From Candidatus Poseidoniales archaeon (lineage in GTDB: Archaea; Thermoplasmatota; Poseidoniia; Poseidoniales; Poseidoniaceae), in contig QQSA01000111.1 in the NCBI GenBank assembly GCA_003602535.1, positions 1 to 10,730 of the forward strand: a DNA stretch of 10,730 bases. The letters are read 5' to 3'. The position numbers and the translations under genes are program-made. Positions 1-7,007 of the stretch are shown in pieces (positions within the stretch are counted from its first letter, which is position 1; every line of letters begins with the position of its first letter). The notes under the pieces were generated by a model, which worked only from the letters and a program-made list of their open reading frames with translations, made no database searches and was not told the DNA's origin.

Positions 1-3000
1 TACAATGGAGAAGATGAAATGCAAGTTTCATACAATACTTATCCTGCAGAAACTTCTATTCTAATCGGTTGTGATTTGACAAGTCACTTACTCCCTACAG
101 GATATGCTGTCAAGACTTCTACTCTGAAAGTAAGATTAGCAGACTATCCTTCTGGAACTCCAACAATTGGTGTATGGGAAAGTAGACAACACAATTGGAC
201 TGAAGAAGGTGCAACTTGGTCTACATACGATGGTTCATCCACATGGGGAACATCAGGAGCAAAAGGTTGGGAAAGAGCAGGATTGCTTGATTCGGTACAA
301 TTAGGAAACAGTTACTCTGCTGGAGATTGGGTTGAATTTGACATAACATTAGGTGCTCAGAATGCAATGCGTGAAGACCGTACAGTCGATTTAGTGATGG
401 GAGTTATTGGGGTTGGAAGCGGATCCAACAGGGATGCTTTGTTTTATCCAAATAGTGCCAACTCTGTAAGTAGACCTGAGATATCATTCATTTATGTTCC
501 AGGATCGAATGCATTACCTTCAGATCCAGTACCACAATCACCTCTTAACGGCTCTTGGTCTGTTGAAACTGGAATCGATCCTGCACCAGAAGACACTCCA
601 CAATTATCCTGGAACTATGTATCATCTGGACTTACTGGAGCTACGATAGGTGGTTGGTCTTTAGAAATGGACACCACTGATAGTTTTAATTCACCGGATT
701 TGATTATGACTACAAGTTGGACCGATACTGGTTTTGACATCACAAACATGACTTACGATTTATCATCACCTCTAGATTCTGGAAACACTTGGCATTGGAG
801 AGTTAGGGCCACCAGTAGCACAAATCAGATTGGTAATTGGTCCGATGTCTTCCACTTCTTGCTCCCGGATATAACAACTTGGAGTATTGATTCAAATTCA
901 GCAGCAGTAGAATTACGTCATCGTGAAGCTATGCCTGATCTTAACTTACCAAATTTCATCGATACATGGGTTGCTGATTCCGGAGTAGGTTCAAGTGCAG
1001 ATCAATCATCTTCTTCCTCGATAAAGGTTGGAACCAGTACATCTGGAGAAAATGCGACTGGATTATTGAAAATACCTCTCACGGAATTACCAAATCCACA
1101 AAATGCGCACATCTCAGAGGCTACATTGAACTTGTATGCACAATTTGGATCAGATACTAACAATGCAGTATCAATTCATTCATCCCTAGTAAATTGGAAT
1201 ACCAGTGCTAATGGTACCACTTATGACGGCATTAACAACTGGACATTACCAGGTGCAATGAGTTCTGCTGACAGGAGTGCAATGTCTGATGTGCAGACAA
1301 GTGCGTCTGCAGATTGGATGAACTTTGATGTTACTGAACTCGTTCAAGCTGCGTTTGCAAATGGAGATTCACATCTATCTTTGATTATTGTTGGATCGAT
1401 TGGAGAAGGCCAAACTATCTTTACTTCAACAAGCGGAAATAGTAACGAAAAGCCTTGGCTGAACTTAACTTGGACCACAGGAAATGCATCTACGCCTGAA
1501 GTGTCTGGAACAAATGTTAACCCAACTATTGATGAAATAATCTGGGACACTTCCACTCATGCGCTTCTTCCGGGAAGTACGCCGAGCTTTACTTGGAGCC
1601 ATTCAAATCCATCCAATGTTGATAATTGGAGAATTTTCATCTGGGAAGATTACGATGACGAAAGAGCAGGATGGACTATGTATGACAGCAGAGACTCATC
1701 TGCAGGTTGGGACTTAACCAACTTGACATGGACATCACCATCTAATCTTGATGCTGGTGATTCTTACGAATGGTTTGTCCAGCCGATTACTGATGACATA
1801 TTGGGGGCAAGAGGAAGTGACACAATATTCCATATTCCATCGAATACAGGAAATAGCATCAACTCGACTGACGCTAACATTTCTTTACAAGAAGGGCAAA
1901 TTGTGGAAGCTCTAGATTATCCAGCTATTTTCATGGACACATACATTGATTCTGGTGCAATATATTCATCCTATGAAGGTGAAACTGAATTGATAATGGG
2001 AAGATCAAATCAAACTAGTTCATCCAACTATTTCACAGAAACAATGGTGATGATTGATTGGTCTACAATGCCTATACCTGGAAATCATGAATTCTTAGAT
2101 GCAAAGTTGACATTGCACAAAATAAGCGGAGGAGAGACCAACCAAGAGACTGTACGAATAGCAATATGTGAAATTCAAGATACTTGGAATGAAAGTGCCA
2201 CCATGGATAGTCCATATGGAAATAGTACACAATGGAGTAACCCCCGATGTGATGTTCCATTTGAGATAACCTCAATGGATTACAATGACAATTATATTGA
2301 CTTCGACATCACATATGCAGTTCAGCATGCTCATGCATCAGGACTAGATATGGTGAACTTGATGTTCTGGGTACTCGACAATACTAGAGATGAATGGCAA
2401 TTTGCTAGTAGTGACTATACAGAAGATGAAAGTAAACGCCCAGAATTAACTCTCTCTTGGAGAACCGGAACACAATGGTTACCATCTCCTGCGAGTAACT
2501 TAGGACCGTTCGATGGTTCTGCCATTTGGAATCAGTCTGCTTCTAGACCTCGTGGTGCAGACAATGTGACAATGAATTGGACAAGTGTTGACTCAAATGA
2601 AACTCGTTGGATGATTCAAACATCAAGAGACCCACTATTCATCAGCGAGAATAGTACATGGATATCAGATTTGACTAATAGTAACACCTTCAATGGAACT
2701 TGGGATTATTCGAATTTAGCTTACACAACTAATGACAATATGAATTGGGGAGATTATTGGATGTACTGGAGAGTCAGAGCCGAACAAGATCATCGACTCG
2801 GTGAATGGTCAACTGTCAATTCATTCAGAGTACCTGGTGTAATCGGCACAGATGATGGTGCAGGAAATAATACAGTGACTTTGTCACATGGTTCTGTTTT
2901 CGAAGAGACTAGTGCATTACCGGGAATTCCTGACGCCACTATCGATTCTAGTATTCCTAACAGTATTTCTGGATCTAACGGAAAATTGAATTTGGGTATT

Positions 3001-6000
3001 TCTGCAGGTGGTTCTGGTGAATCAAAGATTATTCTAACGTTTGATCTTTCAGAGTTGCCATTCCCTGCCGCTATGACACCTACTAGCGCATTGCTTTCAC
3101 TGCATAGAAGCAATGTTACAGGAACTTCATCCCTAACTGTTAGTGCACATGCATGTGATGGGTTTAATGAGAACAATATTACTTGGAATTCTGCACCTAC
3201 ATGTTCAGTAGGCGAGATTACCCGAACAACATTACTTGTTTCTCCGGAAAACGGATCGCAAGTATGGGACATCACATCTTTGGCACAATCAAATATTGCC
3301 AATGGAAACAATACATTGACAGTGATGTTGCAAGCGGTTGGGACTCCAACTTCTGGCCATTCATTCTTTGATAATTCAAACAATCAAACACTAAGGCCAA
3401 AATTGATTCTCGATTATGTCGACAATGTAGATGGAGTAGTACCTCCTGCTCAACCTGTTCTAAATTATCCAAGTGATGGAGCAATTTTGTACAATACAAG
3501 TTCATGGTTATTAGAGTCCTTGGACAAGCCACAACTTACATGGAATAGTGTAACAAACGCAACTGGTTATATCATTACAATAGCTACTGCAGATGAGCAA
3601 TTGAAGTACAAATCATGGCTAGATGAAGAAATAAATGGTACCACTTTCACTTTCAGCCAAGACTTGGTTGCTGGTGAGGTGTACAGTTGGTGGGTACAGG
3701 CTATCAATGGTTCAATTCCTGGACCATCTTCTAGTCGTAGAGCATTTGCAATAGGTACTCCAATAGACCATACCTACAATGATGACCATACATGGACATA
3801 CAAATTCCAAACTGGAAATGAAGTTGCTGACTTAGGACACACCAATATCAGAGATTCATACATTGGTAGTGGTACGCCAAATACGAATCATGGTTCTGAT
3901 TCTATGATCGTGGGTACTGGATGTGGAGGAGTTAACACTGAATGTCGAACAATTATCGCATTAGATAACGATCAAGTCCCATTGCCGCCCGGCGCAATGA
4001 TTCACTCCGCAGCGTTAAACCTGTACATCGAAACAGCGCCATCTGGACCTTTGACTCTAAGCGTTCACAGACTACTGACAAACTCTTGGACTGAATCAGG
4101 TTCAACATGGAATAATTCCGAAAGTGGAGTGCCTTGGTCTACCGCAGGTATGACTGCAGGAGTCGATTATGAAGCAAGTCCGATTTCGATGACTACAGTT
4201 GCTACTAATTGGACAAATGTATGGTTGGACATCGGACATGAAAATATGCTAATCGATGGAGATCATGGATGGATAATAATTGGAACATCTCCGAGTGGTA
4301 GTTCATCATGGATTGAATTTTATTCTAGTGAAGACACACTGAATTTTAGACCTGAAATTTTGATTAATTATACAGATGTTCATTCAGTATCAGTAAGCCC
4401 ATCTGGTTCAACAACTGATGCTGATACAACGGTTCAGTTCTCGCACATTCTAAACAATGCTGTGGGTGGAATGGTAGCTGAAGATGTGGAATGGTCTAGC
4501 AGTAGTGGAATGATAGATTCCACAGGTCTATTCACTCCTGAATTCATTGGAACTCACAATATTACAGCTTGTTTCGGAGTCATATGTACTTCTGAAAGCA
4601 TCACTGTAACCCCTGGAGCTCCAACTACTTTAGTTGTTGATGATGTTGAAGAAACTATCACTGCCGATGAAACATTCACTATAGTAGCTGTTGTTCACGA
4701 CCAATTTGGCAATATTGTTCCAGGTCTGACAATTAATTACACTCCGACCAACGGTTCTATGTCTGGTGCAACATTCATGCCATACAGTATTGGAAGTCAA
4801 TCTGTATTGGTAGGATGGAATGGACAAACGATAACTGTAAACATCGAAGTTTTGGGAGGCCTCCCAACCTATTATACTCTAACTGGATGTGAAGGCACAA
4901 TCTTTGCTGGCAATACATGTCAGTTGAATTGGACACTGCATGACCAATATGACAACTTACTTGATCTAACTGCAGGTGGTGCAATAACTTGGACTATTCC
5001 AGAAGGAACCTTTACCGAAACCAACGGTACTTACTTCGCTATTGCAAATGGAACCCATAATATTAGCATGGTATCTACCGTCGGAATATCACAATATATT
5101 CACATATTCGTAGAACATGGAGAAATGGCAAGTTTGGAAATTATTGCATCATCGACTGCCGTTACCGCAGATGACTTTGTCTTACTAAATACAACTCGTA
5201 TCGATATTATGGGTAACCGTTTACCTGTAGAATTGGAAGAAGGCAATTGGACAATAAGTGATGGTGAACTTGAACCTGGTCTGCCTGCGAAGTGGGAAGC
5301 TCAGTTCCGTGGAACTAAGACAATCACAGCATCGTATGAAGACATTTCTAGCAGCGTAAATATCCAAGTAACCCAAGGAGTAATCGCTGGTTTAGTTCTG
5401 GTAATTGATTCTGTAGACTCAACCAATTCACTTCAGAATATAACAGCTGATAACAGTATTACTGTCAAAGTAAGAGCACATGACAATGATGGAAATAGAT
5501 GGACTGAAAATGTTGGTTGGAGAATTGAACACAACATACATACTAGCCAAGATGTGCTGCAAGAGATGATTTATGGAAGCACAACTACTTTCGTTCCTAA
5601 AAGATCATCAGATACAGCATACACATTGTATGCAACCTATGATGTCAATGGAACTTATTTCGAAGTTGAGTTATCGGTTTTAGTTGGACATGGTGATCTG
5701 TACGCTGTAAGTCTGCAAGGAGATATTGGAAATCAGAATCCTACCGCTGATGAAACTCTTACATTTGTGCCGAATTTAAATGATTCAAAAGGTAACATCA
5801 TTGATTCATCAATAATTGAATACACATTGTATGAATTAGACGAGAATTACAACACCATTCAGAAGACTGATATCACTGAAATGATAATCAGTAATCAAGG
5901 AATTTGGAATGCGAGCACTGTTGGAAACTGGTGGATTGAACCATCTGCCACTTACTTTAGTAACGAACAAAACAAGAATATTACTCGTTATGGAGATATG

Positions 6001-6960
6001 GTTAACATCACAGTAACACATGGTAACGCAGTAAGTGTTGACATCGAAGTTGAAGCAGACACTGCTACTGCAGGAGACATATACCCAATACTAATCACGG
6101 GTACTGATAGTGATGGCAATACATGGAATGAGAATGTCATTTGGTACCGAAATGATAGTAGTTTTGTGCCACAAGATACAATACAATTCGATTCTGAGAA
6201 TGACGGAGCTTACATATGGAAAGCAACGACTGCTGGTGTTCATACATTCAAGTTCGAGGCTTCAACATCTACTATCTCTGAACCAGTATTCAGCGAATGG
6301 ACTGTCACAGTATCTCCAGACCAAACTGTTGCTCGAATCGACTTGACAATTTCTGAAAAGAGTGTACAGCAGTTAGAATCATTTGAAATTGAAGTACACA
6401 CCTTCGATGCGTGGGAAAACGAGATTCCTGTACCGCCATACACCAAGGTTGAATTGACAGGTGGAATGACTTATGAGGAGATCAAAGGTGAAAATGGCCG
6501 TTGGACAATCACTACATTGGATGATGAAGAACAGACTGTAACAATTTCAGTTGATGGACAAAAGGCATCTGGTAAAATTACAGTAGAAGGAACCTTCATT
6601 GGATTCTTTGAATCCGGTGGAACAATGTATTATGCTGGAGGAATTTTAGGTCTCCTAGTCATATTAGTACTGCTTGTAGTTATTGTAATGGCACTTCGCT
6701 CTGGTGGATCAGAATATGATGATGACGATGATGAAGATGATGATTATCAATATCAAGAAGAGACAACTCAGGCTCCGGGACCTATTGGTCCAGGACCAGG
6801 TGGACCTAGTGGGCCTCCACCATCTAGTCAACCTGCACAAGAGGATTGGATGACGGAACATCGTGTAGATGAAGATGGAACAGAATGGGCAGAAGATGAC
6901 ACTGGAATCTGGTGGTATAGAGAACCAGGAACTGTAGATTGGACTGAGTGGGCTGACTAA
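1..6960 (+). CDS. Giant cell-surface protein, DNRLRE/Fn3-like/Ig-like repeats with C-terminal membrane anchor (5' partial)
   Basis: The frame is open to the left edge and the first codons already lie inside a domain, so the first ATG (base 19) is internal and the true start is upstream. Residues below count from that Met. Five DNRLRE-type beta domains (about 1-161, 306-488, 635-817, 966-1136, 1272-1453) show the family pattern: an early D-(A/T/S)-x-I segment, a central strand like 'ISEATLNLY', a 'NWTE..ATW' loop, and an ending like 'RPEILINYT'. Fn3-like spacers fill about 165-284, 492-608, 822-940 and 1140-1248, with features such as 'WHWRVRA' and 'YSWWVQA'. Eight Ig-like Big-type domains follow (about 1455-2194). 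A hydrophobic helix (about 2203-2226), an Asp-rich run (2234-2242), a Pro/Gly linker and a Trp-rich end (2277-2313) complete it. DNRLRE domains overlap carbohydrate-binding family CBM96, so glycan binding or adhesion is inferred; no enzyme domain is visible. The predicted topology is outside repeats and an inside tail. The next gene begins 47 bases downstream, probably in one operon. Confidence 0.9.
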   Translation, partial: YNGEDEMQVSYNTYPAETSILIGCDLTSHLLPTGYAVKTSTLKVRLADYPSGTPTIGVWESRQHNWTEEGATWSTYDGSSTWGTSGAKGWERAGLLDSVQLGNSYSAGDWVEFDITLGAQNAMREDRTVDLVMGVIGVGSGSNRDALFYPNSANSVSRPEISFIYVPGSNALPSDPVPQSPLNGSWSVETGIDPAPEDTPQLSWNYVSSGLTGATIGGWSLEMDTTDSFNSPDLIMTTSWTDTGFDITNMTYDLSSPLDSGNTWHWRVRATSSTNQIGNWSDVFHFLLPDITTWSIDSNSAAVELRHREAMPDLNLPNFIDTWVADSGVGSSADQSSSSSIKVGTSTSGENATGLLKIPLTELPNPQNAHISEATLNLYAQFGSDTNNAVSIHSSLVNWNTSANGTTYDGINNWTLPGAMSSADRSAMSDVQTSASADWMNFDVTELVQAAFANGDSHLSLIIVGSIGEGQTIFTSTSGNSNEKPWLNLTWTTGNASTPEVSGTNVNPTIDEIIWDTSTHALLPGSTPSFTWSHSNPSNVDNWRIFIWEDYDDERAGWTMYDSRDSSAGWDLTNLTWTSPSNLDAGDSYEWFVQPITDDILGARGSDTIFHIPSNTGNSINSTDANISLQEGQIVEALDYPAIFMDTYIDSGAIYSSYEGETELIMGRSNQTSSSNYFTETMVMIDWSTMPIPGNHEFLDAKLTLHKISGGETNQETVRIAICEIQDTWNESATMDSPYGNSTQWSNPRCDVPFEITSMDYNDNYIDFDITYAVQHAHASGLDMVNLMFWVLDNTRDEWQFASSDYTEDESKRPELTLSWRTGTQWLPSPASNLGPFDGSAIWNQSASRPRGADNVTMNWTSVDSNETRWMIQTSRDPLFISENSTWISDLTNSNTFNGTWDYSNLAYTTNDNMNWGDYWMYWRVRAEQDHRLGEWSTVNSFRVPGVIGTDDGAGNNTVTLSHGSVFEETSALPGIPDATIDSSIPNSISGSNGKLNLGISAGGSGESKIILTFDLSELPFPAAMTPTSALLSLHRSNVTGTSSLTVSAHACDGFNENNITWNSAPTCSVGEITRTTLLVSPENGSQVWDITSLAQSNIANGNNTLTVMLQAVGTPTSGHSFFDNSNNQTLRPKLILDYVDNVDGVVPPAQPVLNYPSDGAILYNTSSWLLESLDKPQLTWNSVTNATGYIITIATADEQLKYKSWLDEEINGTTFTFSQDLVAGEVYSWWVQAINGSIPGPSSSRRAFAIGTPIDHTYNDDHTWTYKFQTGNEVADLGHTNIRDSYIGSGTPNTNHGSDSMIVGTGCGGVNTECRTIIALDNDQVPLPPGAMIHSAALNLYIETAPSGPLTLSVHRLLTNSWTESGSTWNNSESGVPWSTAGMTAGVDYEASPISMTTVATNWTNVWLDIGHENMLIDGDHGWIIIGTSPSGSSSWIEFYSSEDTLNFRPEILINYTDVHSVSVSPSGSTTDADTTVQFSHILNNAVGGMVAEDVEWSSSSGMIDSTGLFTPEFIGTHNITACFGVICTSESITVTPGAPTTLVVDDVEETITADETFTIVAVVHDQFGNIVPGLTINYTPTNGSMSGATFMPYSIGSQSVLVGWNGQTITVNIEVLGGLPTYYTLTGCEGTIFAGNTCQLNWTLHDQYDNLLDLTAGGAITWTIPEGTFTETNGTYFAIANGTHNISMVSTVGISQYIHIFVEHGEMASLEIIASSTAVTADDFVLLNTTRIDIMGNRLPVELEEGNWTISDGELEPGLPAKWEAQFRGTKTITASYEDISSSVNIQVTQGVIAGLVLVIDSVDSTNSLQNITADNSITVKVRAHDNDGNRWTENVGWRIEHNIHTSQDVLQEMIYGSTTTFVPKRSSDTAYTLYATYDVNGTYFEVELSVLVGHGDLYAVSLQGDIGNQNPTADETLTFVPNLNDSKGNIIDSSIIEYTLYELDENYNTIQKTDITEMIISNQGIWNASTVGNWWIEPSATYFSNEQNKNITRYGDMVNITVTHGNAVSVDIEVEADTATAGDIYPILITGTDSDGNTWNENVIWYRNDSSFVPQDTIQFDSENDGAYIWKATTAGVHTFKFEASTSTISEPVFSEWTVTVSPDQTVARIDLTISEKSVQQLESFEIEVHTFDAWENEIPVPPYTKVELTGGMTYEEIKGENGRWTITTLDDEEQTVTISVDGQKASGKITVEGTFIGFFESGGTMYYAGGILGLLVILVLLVVIVMALRSGGSEYDDDDDEDDDYQYQEETTQAPGPIGPGPGGPSGPPPSSQPAQEDWMTEHRVDEDGTEWAEDDTGIWWYREPGTVDWTEWAD
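6718..6744 (+). repeat. GAT-rich trinucleotide tract encoding an Asp run
   Basis: Nine consecutive codons are GAT, GAC or GAA, seven of them GAT, and encode DDDDDEDDD just after the membrane helix of the long surface protein. Slippage in such a tract would change length by whole codons without breaking the frame. The second surface protein has an acidic stretch at the same place in its layout but with more mixed codons, so acidity rather than this particular DNA repeat seems to be conserved. Confidence 0.7.
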
Positions 6961-6997
6961 GCAAAACTAACATAATGATGAAATTTTGAAAACATAT

Positions 6998-7003
6998 GGG
7001 GGG
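6998..7003 (+). promoter_or_regulatory. G-tract, possible Shine-Dalgarno-like element deciding the start of the second surface protein
   Basis: A run of six G lies four bases before the ATG at 7008 and overlaps the last base of an earlier in-frame ATG at 6996. If it pairs with the pyrimidine-rich 3' end of 16S rRNA, it supports starting at 7008, where the protein begins MKNR and runs straight into a signal-peptide core. No purine-rich motif precedes 6996. The spacing is short and G-runs are imperfect Shine-Dalgarno matches, so this is tentative; leaderless translation from either ATG remains possible. Confidence 0.35.
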
Positions 7004-7007
7004 TTTT

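Noticed and set aside
19..21. ATG at base 19 as the true start of the first gene
   Set aside because: The frame is open upstream, there is no signal peptide after it, and it falls inside a DNRLRE domain, so the gene is cut by the window edge.
2790..3383. Minus-strand open frame of 197 codons inside the long surface-protein gene
   Set aside because: It lies wholly opposite the DNRLRE/Fn3 region, has no recognisable domain or ribosome site, and the plus frame has clear domain conservation; it is a shadow frame.
6961..6995. Separate promoter for the second surface protein
   Set aside because: The short spacer is AT-rich but shows no convincing BRE/TATA pair at proper distance; co-transcription with the upstream gene is simpler.
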